64,000 nt of DNA, taken from positions 399,718 to 463,717 of the forward strand of contig NZ_FOKB01000005.1 in assembly GCF_900111895.1 (NCBI RefSeq). Direction: 5' to 3'. Position 1 is the first letter of the stretch, and each line of letters starts with the position of its first letter. A model generated the notes under the pieces. The model made no database searches, was not told the origin of the DNA, and worked only from the letters and a program-made list of their open reading frames with translations. The stretch is from Pseudomonas simiae (lineage in GTDB: Bacteria; Pseudomonadota; Gammaproteobacteria; Pseudomonadales; Pseudomonadaceae). A program made the position numbers and the translations under genes. Of the stretch, positions 8,772 through 17,838 are shown one piece after another.

Positions 8772-9096
8772 GCTACTGGCGACACAGGTGCTGCTGAACC
8801 CGGCCGTCAGGCAATCCTCGACCCGCATGCGCAAGGCGGGATTGTAGGTCGAGGCGACCATGATGTTTGCCAGTAGCCACAAACCATACCGGCATCAAAG
8901 GTTCAGCGATGTAAACCATTGTTAAAGTCTTAATCACAGTTGCGCACAGGCTCCTTGCCTCACCTGGCCCAATTCCTGCCTCCCCCCAATACCCGCAAGT
9001 CGCTGCTGACTACGCGGACGACTCTTTTGGGCCCCGCCGCCCAACAGCCTGACCCGATAATCAGTCATCCCCATCGCTATCCCGAGGCCTTCCCCC
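8772..9096. other. Intergenic stretch without a recognisable gene
   Basis: This is the 5' flank of the MFS gene at 9097. Apart from the oxygenase remnant that adjoins it, no family, hairpin or repeat stands out. It probably holds the promoter of the transporter. Confidence 0.4.
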
Positions 9097-10434
9097 ATGA
9101 CGAGCCCCTCCACCGAACAGGTCAGCCCCCAGACTCTGCGAAAGGTCATCATCGCCGCCGGCATCGGTAACTTTGTCGAGTGGTTTGACTTCGCCGTCTA
9201 CGGCTTCCTCGCCACGACCATCGCCCAGCAGTTCTTCCCCAGCGGCGACGCCAGCGCGGCATTGCTCAAAACCTTCGCCGTGTTCGCCGTGGCGTTTGCC
9301 TTCCGGCCACTGGGCGGGATTTTCTTCGGCATGCTCGGCGACCGCATCGGCCGCAAGCGTACCCTGGCCATGACGATCCTGCTGATGGCCGGCGCCACTA
9401 CCTTGATAGGCCTGCTGCCGACCTATGCCGCCATCGGCGTAGCGGCGCCGATCCTCTTGTCGCTGATTCGCTGCGCCCAAGGGTTCTCCGCCGGGGGCGA
9501 ATACGCCGGGGCCTGTGCCTATCTGATGGAACACGCGCCCAGCGATAAGCGCGCCTGGTATGGCAGCTTCGTGCCGGTGTCGACGTTTTCCGCTTTCGCC
9601 GCCGCCGCGGTGGTGGCGTATGCACTGGAAGCGTCGTTGTCCGCCGAGGCCATGGGCAGTTGGGGCTGGCGCTTGCCGTTCCTGATCGCCGCGCCGCTCG
9701 GCCTGGTGGGGCTTTACCTGCGCTGGAAGCTGGACGAGACGCCCGCCTTCCAGGCCGTTAAGGAAGAACACACCGTCGCCCACTCCCCGCTCAAGGAAAC
9801 CCTGCGCAACCATGGTGCGGCGATCTGCTGCCTGGGCGCTTTTGTGTCACTGACGGCGCTGTCGTTCTATATGTTCACCACGTATTTCGCGACGTATCTG
9901 CAGGTGGCAGGAGGCTTGAGTCGGGCGATGGCGTTGCTGGTATCGCTGATTGCATTGATTTTCGCCGCGGCAATTTGCCCTTTGGCGGGGTTGTACTCCG
10001 ATCGAGTCGGGCGGCGCGCCACCGTGATGACGGCCTGTGTGTTGTTGATGGTCGTGGTGTATCCGTCGTTCCTGATGGCCAGTTCCGGTTCGTTCGCGGC
10101 ATCCATTGTCGGCGTGATGTTGCTGGCGGTGGGGGCGGTATTGTGTGGTGTGGTCACGGCAGCCTTGCTGTCGGAGACGTTTCCGACCCGTACGCGCTAC
10201 ACCGCCTCGGCGATCACCTACAACCTGGCCTATACGATCTTCGGCGGCACCGCGCCGTTGATGGCGACCTGGTTGATCAGCACCACGGGCAGCAATCTGT
10301 CACCGGCGTTCTACTTGATCGCGGTGGCGTTGCTGGCGTTGGCCGGTGGGTTGGCGTTGCCGGAAACTTCGCGGATTTCCTTGCACGACGTGGGGCCCGA
10401 GGACAAAAGCAGCGCGCCCGTGCTTTCGCGTTAA
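9097..10434 (+). CDS. MFS transporter, metabolite:H+ symporter (MHS) family
   Basis: 445 residues, 12 membrane segments. GIGNFVEWFDFAVYGF in TM1 and GMLGDRIGRKR between TM2 and TM3 are MHS-family signatures, shared by ProP, KgtP, ShiA and citrate/dicarboxylate carriers. RCAQGFSAGGEYAGACAYLMEHAP is the conserved TM4-5 block. The substrate is an organic acid or zwitterion and cannot be fixed from sequence. The 3' end converges on the saccharopine-dehydrogenase-like gene; both stop codons lie in one TTAA (10431-10434). Confidence 0.85.
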   Translation: MTSPSTEQVSPQTLRKVIIAAGIGNFVEWFDFAVYGFLATTIAQQFFPSGDASAALLKTFAVFAVAFAFRPLGGIFFGMLGDRIGRKRTLAMTILLMAGATTLIGLLPTYAAIGVAAPILLSLIRCAQGFSAGGEYAGACAYLMEHAPSDKRAWYGSFVPVSTFSAFAAAAVVAYALEASLSAEAMGSWGWRLPFLIAAPLGLVGLYLRWKLDETPAFQAVKEEHTVAHSPLKETLRNHGAAICCLGAFVSLTALSFYMFTTYFATYLQVAGGLSRAMALLVSLIALIFAAAICPLAGLYSDRVGRRATVMTACVLLMVVVYPSFLMASSGSFAASIVGVMLLAVGAVLCGVVTAALLSETFPTRTRYTASAITYNLAYTIFGGTAPLMATWLISTTGSNLSPAFYLIAVALLALAGGLALPETSRISLHDVGPEDKSSAPVLSR

Positions 10435-11561
10435 ACGCGCTGCTCGTCAGAGAACCGCACGGCCAGACTCAGGTTCGCCGGATCGTTGATCGCGGCCATG
10501 TATTCATCCACGGTGATCTCACCTACGCACGGTCGCGCGCCAGGCATGGGTACGTAACCTTGAGCGATTTTGATGGCCAGGGCCACGGCAGCGCAGCTGG
10601 GGATCTCCGGGCCTTTGTCATTCAAGGCTGTCAATTGCACGGTCAATGACAAAGGTCTGCCGTCGGTCCCCACGCCCTGCACATCGATGTACATCGCGCT
10701 TTTACCGTCGCCAAATCGCTCGAACCAGGTGCCCAGGCGGTGCAGCCGCGCCGCCCAGGCCACATGATCCCGTACCACTCCCAGCTTCAGTGCCTGAGCC
10801 AGCACCCAGTTGGCGACACCCCCCAATTTGAGCCCCGCGCCAGCTTTGAAGCGCAAGGTATGGGCGCCATACCGACCGGCGAAGATGTCCATGTCCGGCA
10901 CATCCACATTGGCCAGCACTCGCGTGCCCAACACCGGCATTTTGCGCAGCGTCAGGTCCTGCCAACCCAGCACTTCGTGTACCTGGCCATTCCTGAGTTG
11001 CTTGATCGGTTTGCCCGCGTAGGCCAGCACACCTTCGATTGTCGACAGGCCTGGCATCTTGGCCGACGAGGAAATGCCATGTTCGATCGAGTCGATGCGC
11101 GAGAAGCGAGACCGGTACTGATCGATGAGCGCAGACGACAGCGTCGGCACTGAGCTGCAACCACTGAGAATGGCCACGCCCGCCTGTTTGGCGTGCACGT
11201 CCAGCACGCCCACGCCATTGACGAAGGTGCGGCAGTCGGACAGGTCGCAGTAGTTCACCCCGGCTTCGATGCAGCTCAGGGCAACTGCATAGGACTGCCC
11301 TTGGAACGGCCCGCCGGTATGAATCACTAACTGGATATGCTTCGACAGTAAAACACCCGCGAATCCGGCCCCCATCGCGTCGCCACACCAGCCTTCGCAG
11401 ACAGTGCCGGGCTGCGCATTCAACTCGTCGAGTTTGCGCTGCAGCTTGTGTGGATCACGGCCCGAGATCACCAGCTCAATGCCCGGCGCTGCGGCCAAAT
11501 GTCGGCACACGATGCTGCCGAAATTACCGTAGCCGCCGATCACCATCACCCTGAGTGCCAT
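10431..11561 (-). CDS. Saccharopine dehydrogenase family NAD(P)-binding protein
   Basis: 376 residues from the ATG at 11561; longer in-frame starts exist but MALRVMVIGGYGNFGS is the natural beginning. GGYGNFG is the dinucleotide-binding glycine loop, followed by ISGRDP at the end of strand 2. LVIHTGGPFQGQ and YCDLSD are typical of the saccharopine dehydrogenase-like group of oxidoreductases. The true substrate is unknown; most bacterial members are not lysine-pathway enzymes. The gene lies 80 bp downstream of the MFS gene starting at 12808 on the same strand and may be co-transcribed with it. Confidence 0.75.
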   Translation of the reverse strand: MALRVMVIGGYGNFGSIVCRHLAAAPGIELVISGRDPHKLQRKLDELNAQPGTVCEGWCGDAMGAGFAGVLLSKHIQLVIHTGGPFQGQSYAVALSCIEAGVNYCDLSDCRTFVNGVGVLDVHAKQAGVAILSGCSSVPTLSSALIDQYRSRFSRIDSIEHGISSSAKMPGLSTIEGVLAYAGKPIKQLRNGQVHEVLGWQDLTLRKMPVLGTRVLANVDVPDMDIFAGRYGAHTLRFKAGAGLKLGGVANWVLAQALKLGVVRDHVAWAARLHRLGTWFERFGDGKSAMYIDVQGVGTDGRPLSLTVQLTALNDKGPEIPSCAAVALAIKIAQGYVPMPGARPCVGEITVDEYMAAINDPANLSLAVRFSDEQRV

Positions 11562-11641
11562 TCCAGTCGTCCCTGAACCATCGATCATGCGCTGCGCCTG
11601 CACCAGGCTGGCAGCTGAGGCGGCCAACGATACTCGATTTC

Positions 11642-12808
11642 CTAGACCGCCGCAGCCATGCGGCCTCTGGCGCCCCAGGCGAACGTCACGACCATCAACA
11701 GCCCCAAGCCCGCCATCGCGGCGCCGGCCAGGGAGATCGCCGGATAGCCCAGCCCTGCGTTGATCACCGCGCCTCCCACTGCGGCGCCAATCGCGTTACC
11801 GAAGTTAAAGGCGCCGATATTCACGGCCGAAGCCAGATTCGGCGCGTCTTTGGCCGCTTCCATCACGCGCATCTGCAAAGGCGGCACGACTGCGAAGCTG
11901 GCGATCCCCCAGATAAGGATGCTCACCGCTGCGGGTATCGGCCAACGCATCAGGAATGCGAAGGCCAGCAGGACCAGGATCAGGGCGCTCAGCGAAACGA
12001 TCAGGGTCCGGTCGATCGAGCGGTCTGCCGCCTTGCCGCCCCATATATTGCCCAGCGTCAACCCGACACCGAACAACACCAGCATGGCCGTGATAAAGGG
12101 GGTAGACGCATGGGTCTCGTTGCTCAGGATCGGCGCGATATAGGTAAACACGGTGAACATAGCACTGGAACCCACCACGGTCAGGGCCAGTGCCGCCAGT
12201 ACCGAACCGCGCCCCAACACCTTGATTTCGGCCAGCACACCGTCGCTTTTCGGCAGCGGCAGGTTTGGCAGCGCGAACCACAGCGCGACCATGGTCACCA
12301 GGCCCAGTCCGCCAATGCCCCAGAACGCCGTACGCCAGCCAAGCAGTTCACCAAACCAGGTCGCCAGTGGCACGCCACCAATGGTCGCCAGGGTCAGGCC
12401 CATGAACATCGCCGCGACGGCTCCGGCGCGCTTGTCCGGCGCGACCACACTGGCGGCGACGATGGAGCCGACGCCAAAAAACGCGCCATGGTTGAGCGAA
12501 GTGATGACGCGGGCGATCAGCAGGTCGTAATAGCCGGTTGCAAGCGCCGACATCACGTTACCCAGGGTGAAAATGGCCATAAGGCCGACCAGCAAGTGAC
12601 GACGGGGAATCTTGCCGGTGGTCAAGATCATCAGGGGCGCGCCGAGCAATACCCCTAGGGCGTAGGCGCTGACCAACAGCCCCGCAGTGGGAATCGAAAC
12701 GCCAAGGTCATTGGCAATAGTGGGCAACATGCCCATGGGCGCGAACTCAGTGACGCCAATGCCAAAGGCACCGACAGCAAGGGCTACAAGGGGTGGATTG
12801 ATACGCAT
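11642..12808 (-). CDS. MFS transporter, DHA1/AraJ-like
   Basis: 388 residues, 12 membrane segments. The start MRINPPLVALAVGAFGIGVTEF and the motif LVSAYALGVLLGAP place it in the AraJ/YdhP/PbuE-like drug:H+ antiporter group. NHGAFFGVG is the TM4 block of this branch. The substrate is unknown: sugar efflux, purines or xenobiotics are possible. It diverges from a LysR gene across a 94-bp spacer with an AACGG-N7-CCGTT repeat, so that regulator probably controls it. Confidence 0.82.
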   Translation of the reverse strand: MRINPPLVALAVGAFGIGVTEFAPMGMLPTIANDLGVSIPTAGLLVSAYALGVLLGAPLMILTTGKIPRRHLLVGLMAIFTLGNVMSALATGYYDLLIARVITSLNHGAFFGVGSIVAASVVAPDKRAGAVAAMFMGLTLATIGGVPLATWFGELLGWRTAFWGIGGLGLVTMVALWFALPNLPLPKSDGVLAEIKVLGRGSVLAALALTVVGSSAMFTVFTYIAPILSNETHASTPFITAMLVLFGVGLTLGNIWGGKAADRSIDRTLIVSLSALILVLLAFAFLMRWPIPAAVSILIWGIASFAVVPPLQMRVMEAAKDAPNLASAVNIGAFNFGNAIGAAVGGAVINAGLGYPAISLAGAAMAGLGLLMVVTFAWGARGRMAAAV

Positions 12809-12852
12809 GTAAGACTCCTCATTTATGCCGCAAATGCTACGATCTACGCTTT

Positions 12853-12869
12853 AACGGCACTAGACCGTT
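12853..12869. promoter_or_regulatory. Putative LysR operator (AACGG-N7-CCGTT)
   Basis: This interrupted palindrome lies in the 94-bp spacer between the divergent MFS and LysR genes. It is the only clear dyad there and a good candidate for the regulator's binding site. Confidence 0.5.
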
Positions 12870-12902
12870 TAATTGGCAATCACCTTTGCGCGCGAGGCAA
12901 AA

Positions 12903-13796
12903 ATGGATTTCAACGGCAGGTCGGGTGAGATGGCTGTATTCGCGATGGTGGCGCAGGAAGGCAGCCTTTCGGCCGCGGCACGGGCACTGGGACTGACACC
13001 TTCAGCCGTCAGCCGGGTCATCGCGCGTACGGAACAGCGCCTGGGCAGCCGCCTACTCATTCGCACGACCCGAGCCATCGCCTTCACCGCCGAAGGCGAG
13101 GTTTACCTTCGCGGCGCTCGGCGCATCCTGGCCGACATGGCCGAAGTCGAGGACGCCATCGCCGACCAGGGTGCCCCCAAAGGCAGGTTGCGGGTCAGTG
13201 CGGCCCTGGGCCACGGCCGCATGGCCATCGTGCCCCTGGTGGCAGCGTTCAGCGCCCGCTATCCGAACATTTTGGTGGACCTGACCTTGGGCGACGAAAT
13301 AGTCGACATCCTCGGCGGCCAAGCCGACGTCGCGATACGCTTTGGCGACCTGCCAGACAGCCCGCTGACGGCGCGCCGCATCGGCGACACCGGCCAGGTC
13401 GTGGTGGCGTCGCCTGACTACCTTCAGCAACACGGCACGCCTCTGGAGCCGAACGATCTGTTGCGGCACAACTGCCTGCGTTTCAACTTCCGCCGGGCCC
13501 AACCCGATTGGCCCTTCGCGCAGAACGGCAAGACGTTTTCGCTGAAGATAAACGGCAATATCGAATGCAGCAGTGGCGAAGCACTTGCTCAACTGGCGCG
13601 ACTAGGCGCCGGTATCGCGCGCATCGGCACGTTCACGGTTGCAGAGGACCTGCAACGCGGTCACCTGGTGCCCCTGCTCGAATCCTGGAACCCCGGCGAC
13701 CGGGAGCCGATCCACGTGGTGTTTGTCGGCGGTGCGAGCATGCCGGCGCGGATCCGCGTGTTTGTGGACTTCTTGCTCGAACATCACCGGCTATAA
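12903..13796 (+). CDS. LysR family transcriptional regulator
   Basis: 297 residues from the ATG at 12903 (GAGG upstream). The N-terminal winged HTH reads MAVFAMVAQEGSLSAAARALGLTPSAVSRVIARTE. The rest is the periplasmic-binding-like effector domain of the TrxA/DmlR-type LysR subgroup (GKLRVSA-like GRLRVSA, ADVAIRFG). It diverges from the DHA1 transporter and probably regulates it. The 3' end overlaps the convergent ProC-like gene by 6 bp. Confidence 0.9.
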   Translation: MDFNGRSGEMAVFAMVAQEGSLSAAARALGLTPSAVSRVIARTEQRLGSRLLIRTTRAIAFTAEGEVYLRGARRILADMAEVEDAIADQGAPKGRLRVSAALGHGRMAIVPLVAAFSARYPNILVDLTLGDEIVDILGGQADVAIRFGDLPDSPLTARRIGDTGQVVVASPDYLQQHGTPLEPNDLLRHNCLRFNFRRAQPDWPFAQNGKTFSLKINGNIECSSGEALAQLARLGAGIARIGTFTVAEDLQRGHLVPLLESWNPGDREPIHVVFVGGASMPARIRVFVDFLLEHHRL

Positions 13797-14564
13797 ACGC
13801 GCAGGCTTGTGCAGGCGCTCAAGCACCTCATCAGCGGCCTCTCGCCATGCCTGCGTCGCGCCTTTATCTCTGAGCACCTCCAGCCCCGCCGCCGTGAAGG
13901 TGCCTGGTGTGGCAATGGCGCGACCCAACGCCTCCAGGCTGGTCGACGGCTGGTGGCGGGCGCTGGCCAGGCAGTCTTGCAGGTTGCCCATCACCAGTTG
14001 GGCGGCCTGCTCTCTGGACAGGCCTTTGTCGGTAAACCACTGCTGAAGATCGCTCAGGAAGAAATAGAACCAGCCGTTCATGCAGGCCGCGACAGTGGCC
14101 AACTCGAACGCCTCCTCCTCGTCCAAAACAACCAATGACCCCAGCGCGCCCAGCAGCGTTGCATGGGGTACACCGCCGGGCGTGACCACCACCGTGGTCT
14201 GGTTGATCTGGGCGGCATAGGACAGCATGGCACGGACCACACGCGCCCGCGGGAAACGGCGCTGCAGTTCCACAAGCTTCAATCCAGCCACCAACGACAC
14301 CAGCGTTTGCTCAGGTCTAAGCTGCACTTCATCAGAAAGCTGTTGAACCACCTCCGGGCGCACACCCAGCACCAACAGATCGGCGCCATCGACGACCTGT
14401 TGATTGTCGGCCCTCACCTCGCAGTTCCACTGTTTAGCGAGTTGCTGCGCACGTTCCTGGTTGCGCGGCGACAGCAACACCCGCCCCTCAAACCCGCTGC
14501 GACGCAGGCCGATCACGACCTTTTCCGTCAACTCACCGACGCCCAGGATTCCAATCTTCAACAC
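13791..14564 (-). CDS. Pyrroline-5-carboxylate reductase-like NAD(P)-binding protein
   Basis: 257 residues from the GTG at 14564, which has GGAG eight bases upstream; an ATG at 14624 would add 20 residues without homology. KIGILGVGELTEKVV is the Rossmann loop and LLSPRNQERA is close to the NADP-binding SxRN motif of ProC. VRAMLSYAAQINQTTVVVTPG corresponds to the ProC substrate loop, but the usual MPNTP is altered. It is a ProC paralogue and may not be the housekeeping proline enzyme. No partner gene is evident. Confidence 0.72.
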   Translation of the reverse strand: MLKIGILGVGELTEKVVIGLRRSGFEGRVLLSPRNQERAQQLAKQWNCEVRADNQQVVDGADLLVLGVRPEVVQQLSDEVQLRPEQTLVSLVAGLKLVELQRRFPRARVVRAMLSYAAQINQTTVVVTPGGVPHATLLGALGSLVVLDEEEAFELATVAACMNGWFYFFLSDLQQWFTDKGLSREQAAQLVMGNLQDCLASARHQPSTSLEALGRAIATPGTFTAAGLEVLRDKGATQAWREAADEVLERLHKPARL

Positions 14565-14680
14565 GCTGTCTACTCCGATCAATTCTGTAGTCGAGTCCAT
14601 CATAGGCACGATTCCCGTATTCATGCAGGCATGGGTTCACGCTACACTCGCTGCTCTGAAAATCAGCCAGGAAGGCAAGC

Positions 14681-15037
14681 ATGGGCATTCAAGGTAAAGA
14701 CCGACAAATCGACAACATCGAATTCAATGTCAGCGATATTGCCCGGAGCAAAGCCTTCTACGGCGGTGCGTTCGGCTGGACCTTCGTCGATTACGGCCCC
14801 ACCTATACCGAGTTCAGCGATGGCCGTCTGACTGGGGGATTCACCACGGGGGAGCCGGTGCGGCCGGGTGGGCCTTTGGTCATCTTGTACGCCGATGATC
14901 TCCATGGGACGCAGCAGCGGCTCAAAGCCCTGGATGCGCTCATTACCCGCGAGACATTTACGTTTCCCGGTGGAAGCCGGTTCCACTTCATGGATCCGGA
15001 TGGGTATGAACTAGCAGTCTGGACTGCGCAAACCTAG
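14681..15037 (+). CDS. VOC family protein (glyoxalase-like)
   Basis: 118 residues: one beta-alpha-beta-beta-beta pair typical of the vicinal oxygen chelate fold. IDNIEFNVSDIARSKAFYGGAFGW is the N-terminal half and FTFPGGSRFHFMDPDGYELAVW the C-terminal metal-ligand segment. Function is unknown; small VOC proteins include lyases, isomerases and resistance proteins. AAGG precedes the ATG. It diverges from the ProC-like gene. Confidence 0.85.
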   Translation: MGIQGKDRQIDNIEFNVSDIARSKAFYGGAFGWTFVDYGPTYTEFSDGRLTGGFTTGEPVRPGGPLVILYADDLHGTQQRLKALDALITRETFTFPGGSRFHFMDPDGYELAVWTAQT

Positions 15038-15184
15038 GCGCCTGGGATACGAGCGCGATACCCAACAGCAGAGTGAACGGATACCCATGGCCCTACTCTT
15101 CACACCGTAGCCAATGGTCATCTGACAAGCCCTCGTCGACATAAATGGGGCTGGAACAGCTTGTCGTGCATGAATGGAGGACAC

Positions 15185-15727
15185 ATGCGGATCTACATTA
15201 CAGGGGCTTCATGCGCCGGCGTGACCACACTGGGTCAACACCTCGCCACTCGGCTCGGTCTGCGCCAGGTCGATGTCGATGATTTCTACTGGATGCCCAC
15301 CGACCCTCCGTTCACAACCAAGCGACCACCCAGCGAACGCGTGTCACTGATGCAACAGGCACTCGGTGACGACGGTTGGGTGCTGACCGGCTCTTGCATG
15401 GTCTGGGGAGACGCGTTGATTGCTGATGCAGACGTGATTGTGTTCGTCGTCACGCCAACGCCCCTGCGCCTGGAACGACTGGCTGCCCGCGAAAAGGCGC
15501 GCTATGGAGCTCGAATCGCACCCGAAGGTGATATGCATCAGATCCACTTGGCCTTTCGGGAATGGGCTTCGCAGTATGACGACCCGAATTTCTCGGGGCG
15601 CAACCGGGCGTTGCACGAGGCGTGGCTATCACAACTGACGGCCCCGATCTTACGGGTCGACGGGGCTGACAGTGTTGAAACAATGGTGACGGCGGTCGTT
15701 CATACGGTGTCGAACATGGCGCAATAG
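15185..15727 (+). CDS. P-loop NTPase, adenylate-kinase-like
   Basis: 180 residues from the ATG at 15185, which has GGAGGA just upstream; an earlier start at 15161 is less likely. MRIYITGASCAGVTTLGQ is a P-loop in which the usual GKT is GVT, so the Walker lysine is replaced by valine. VDVDDFYWMPTDPPF matches the small kinase-like proteins annotated as AAA or adenylate-kinase-like, with a DDFYW acceptor segment. Because the Walker Lys is missing, nucleotide hydrolysis may be weak. Confidence 0.7.
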   Translation: MRIYITGASCAGVTTLGQHLATRLGLRQVDVDDFYWMPTDPPFTTKRPPSERVSLMQQALGDDGWVLTGSCMVWGDALIADADVIVFVVTPTPLRLERLAAREKARYGARIAPEGDMHQIHLAFREWASQYDDPNFSGRNRALHEAWLSQLTAPILRVDGADSVETMVTAVVHTVSNMAQ

Positions 15728-15813
15728 CTGGAAACATGAACGGCTGAGGCTGTCCAATGACGTCCACTGCCCTTATCCTCACAGCTCCCCGCCCACGCGA
15801 ACCCGGAGCCGCC

Positions 15814-16434
15814 ATGGACCTCGCCACCCTCGCCCTTTTCCTCCCCGCCTGCTTTGCCCTGAACATGGCGCCCGGCCCGAACAACCTGCTGTCGGTGAGC
15901 AATTCCACGCGCTACGGCTACCGCACGTCATGCCTGGCCGGCATCGGTCGCTTGCTCGCCTTTGCCGGGATGATCGCCCTCGCCTCGGCCGGCTTGGCCG
16001 TGGTGTTGCAAACGTCGGAGTTGTTGTTCTATGGGATCAAGATACTCGGCGCGGCGTACCTGTTTTATCTAGCGCTTCAGTTGTGGCGCGCCAATCCGGA
16101 AGCAGAGGCGCAATCGGCCACGGCCAGGGTGGGACTGTGGGCGTTGGCGCGGCAGGAGTTCTTAGTGGCGGCGGGCAATCCGAAGGCGATTTTGATCTTC
16201 ACCGCCTTCCTGCCTCAATTCGTGGTCCCCGGTGAGCCAGTCACCCCACAATTCGCGCTGCTCGGCGCGATGTTCCTGGTGCTGGAGTGGATCGCCATCA
16301 GCGCCTACGCCTATATGGGCCTGCACATGCGGCGTTGGTTTGCCGAGCCTCGGGGCAAGCGGATCTTCAATCGGTGCTGCGCGGGGTTGCTGTCGGCGGC
16401 GGCGACGGTGTTGTTGATGGCGCGCCGGGCTTGA
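15814..16434 (+). CDS. LysE family translocator
   Basis: 206 residues with six membrane segments. ALNMAPGPNNLLSVSNSTRYGYR is the RhtB/LysE signature (P-G-P-N), and GNPKAILIFTAFLPQF is the second conserved block. It exports an amino acid or related metabolite; the substrate is not predictable. The ATG at 15814 follows GGAG. A longer frame from 15757 adds a non-conserved leader. Confidence 0.86.
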   Translation: MDLATLALFLPACFALNMAPGPNNLLSVSNSTRYGYRTSCLAGIGRLLAFAGMIALASAGLAVVLQTSELLFYGIKILGAAYLFYLALQLWRANPEAEAQSATARVGLWALARQEFLVAAGNPKAILIFTAFLPQFVVPGEPVTPQFALLGAMFLVLEWIAISAYAYMGLHMRRWFAEPRGKRIFNRCCAGLLSAAATVLLMARRA

Positions 16435-16510
16435 GCAATGCATTGTTTGCAAAGCCCGACCGCTCTTGAGGTCAGCTACCTTCTGGCCATTTGGTTTTAA
16501 TCAAACACCT

Positions 16511-17329
16511 TCAAAATTTTACGAGCTCTAGAATGACGCAACCATCTGAGCCGCTCTCCCCAGGAAGTCCGGGCGTTGAAGCAGCAGCGACGCTACCATT
16601 TAGACCTCCTTTGCCTCCTGCGCCAGCCCCTTTACAAGCCTCCAAGGAGCTTCCCGATGCTCCAGCACCTGGTACATCCCTTTTTCCGCTTTCACCGGCA
16701 CGGCCTGGCGTGGCTGACTCAGGAACAGCGTCGGGCTTGCGACACTCCACACTCAGCCCCCCTCCCGCACCACCCGCACCGTTGTCAGTGACGCTTGAAC
16801 GTTCAAAAGCACCAGTAGCACCTGAGCCTCCAGCAGCGATCACACCACTCTGACTCCCATATACCGGGGTATACGCCGCTACGTTTGTATTAACCGTCGT
16901 AATACTGCTAGATCCTCCATCCCCCCCTTTATGTCCTCCAGAATCGTCGGTAGCACCTCCCATGCCCCCCTTACCTCCAGCGCCAACATTAATAGTGATG
17001 GCCTGGACATTAAGATCCTTTGAAGGAGGATAAAAGTTGCAGACTGTAGTTGCACCACTTCCGCCACCACCACCGGAGATTCCATTTATGCCCAAATTAG
17101 ACACATACGTCTCCACAAAATTACCAGTATTGGAACCACCGCCAGCACCACCACCTCCCCCCCCAATCAAAGTGACCCGAATGCTTCTAATATCTCCCCA
17201 CTTGGGAGCGGTATATTTATACTGACCCGCCTTGTTGTAAACCTCGTCTGCAGGGGCGAGTGTAGAGATGAAGGCACTGATGACGATAGCGGCATAGATA
17301 AACGAGGTTTTACCGTTCGATGTGCTCAT
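16511..17329 (-). CDS. Secreted glycine-rich protein of unknown function
   Basis: 272 residues. An N-terminal hydrophobic signal (about residues 9-27) is followed by EVYNKAGQYKYTAPKWGDIRSIRVTLIGGGGGGAGGGS, the start of a glycine-rich domain also found in phage tail and surface proteins. Four to five Gly-rich loops alternate with short beta-strand-like segments (ITINVGAGGKGG, GVIAAGGSG), and the end, GSDGCVILELVKF, is the closing strand of that fold. Three Cys could form disulfides outside the cell. The DNA is clearly lower in GC than the neighbours, which suggests acquisition. No secretion or phage genes are adjacent. Confidence 0.75.
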   Translation of the reverse strand: MSTSNGKTSFIYAAIVISAFISTLAPADEVYNKAGQYKYTAPKWGDIRSIRVTLIGGGGGGAGGGSNTGNFVETYVSNLGINGISGGGGGSGATTVCNFYPPSKDLNVQAITINVGAGGKGGMGGATDDSGGHKGGDGGSSSITTVNTNVAAYTPVYGSQSGVIAAGGSGATGAFERSSVTDNGAGGAGGGLSVECRKPDAVPESATPGRAGESGKRDVPGAGASGSSLEACKGAGAGGKGGLNGSVAAASTPGLPGESGSDGCVILELVKF

Positions 17330-17343
17330 GACCCGTATCGTCC

Positions 17344-17571
17344 TTAGTTGTTAGCGCGAAGGTTTACTGAACATTGGGACCAAATACACACGGTGTAACC
17401 TGTAAGAACTGACAGTTTCTTATACCGAGTCGGCATAAATAACCACCTCAAAAACGCAATAAAGTCCGCTTCATCTACGCAGGCTAGACCTGCCAACCGG
17501 CCAACGCCAAGACTGAGTTGCCCCCCCTTAATAACATCTGGAAACAGCCTCTCGATTGCCGACCAAAGCAT
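17344..17571 (-). CDS. Doubtful small ORF upstream of the glycine-rich gene
   Basis: This open frame ends 15 bp before the glycine-rich gene. From the ATG at 17571 it encodes 75 residues (MLWSAIERLFPDVIKGGQLS...). The frame is open further upstream to 17703, but that part is antisense to the SDR fragment. No family is recognised. The lower GC matches the glycine-rich gene, so both may belong to one acquired patch. It could be non-coding. Confidence 0.25.
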   Translation of the reverse strand: MLWSAIERLFPDVIKGGQLSLGVGRLAGLACVDEADFIAFLRWLFMPTRYKKLSVLTGYTVCIWSQCSVNLRANN

Positions 17572-17626
17572 CGTCTGCTCGCATGACTGCCCCCCATAAC
17601 AATCAGCCAGATCAAGGAGAGATTCG

Positions 17627-17782
17627 ATGAAAACCCTGGTAGTAGGCACCAGCAAAGGACTGGGCAAAGCCCTGATCGAAGGTCGCGGCGAGCCTGGGGA
17701 CACGCTGATCGGCGTGTCCCGCAGCCGCCCCGAGCAGTTGGATTACAAGGACGGCGTGGCCGCCCGGCGGATCACGGTGTGA
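17627..17782 (+). pseudogene. Truncated short-chain dehydrogenase (SDR) gene
   Basis: A strong ribosome site (AAGGAGA, 17614-17620) precedes an ATG that opens MKTLVVGTSKGLGKALIEG, the TGxxxGxG-type coenzyme loop of classical SDRs. After SRSRPEQLDYKDG the frame ends at residue 51, while SDRs need about 220-250 residues. No YxxxK active site follows. An internal deletion has probably joined the 5' end to a short 3' tail. A short peptide may still be made. Confidence 0.65.
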
Positions 17783-17838
17783 GCAGAGACGAACGCGTCG
17801 TCTAAACTTCACACACCGATTCTTCATGGGAACCGACC

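Noticed and set aside
15038..15184. Minus-strand fragment GYPFTLLLGIALVSQA resembling the end of a membrane protein such as CorA
   Set aside because: Only about 18 residues, with stops on both sides. Too short to support a pseudogene call.
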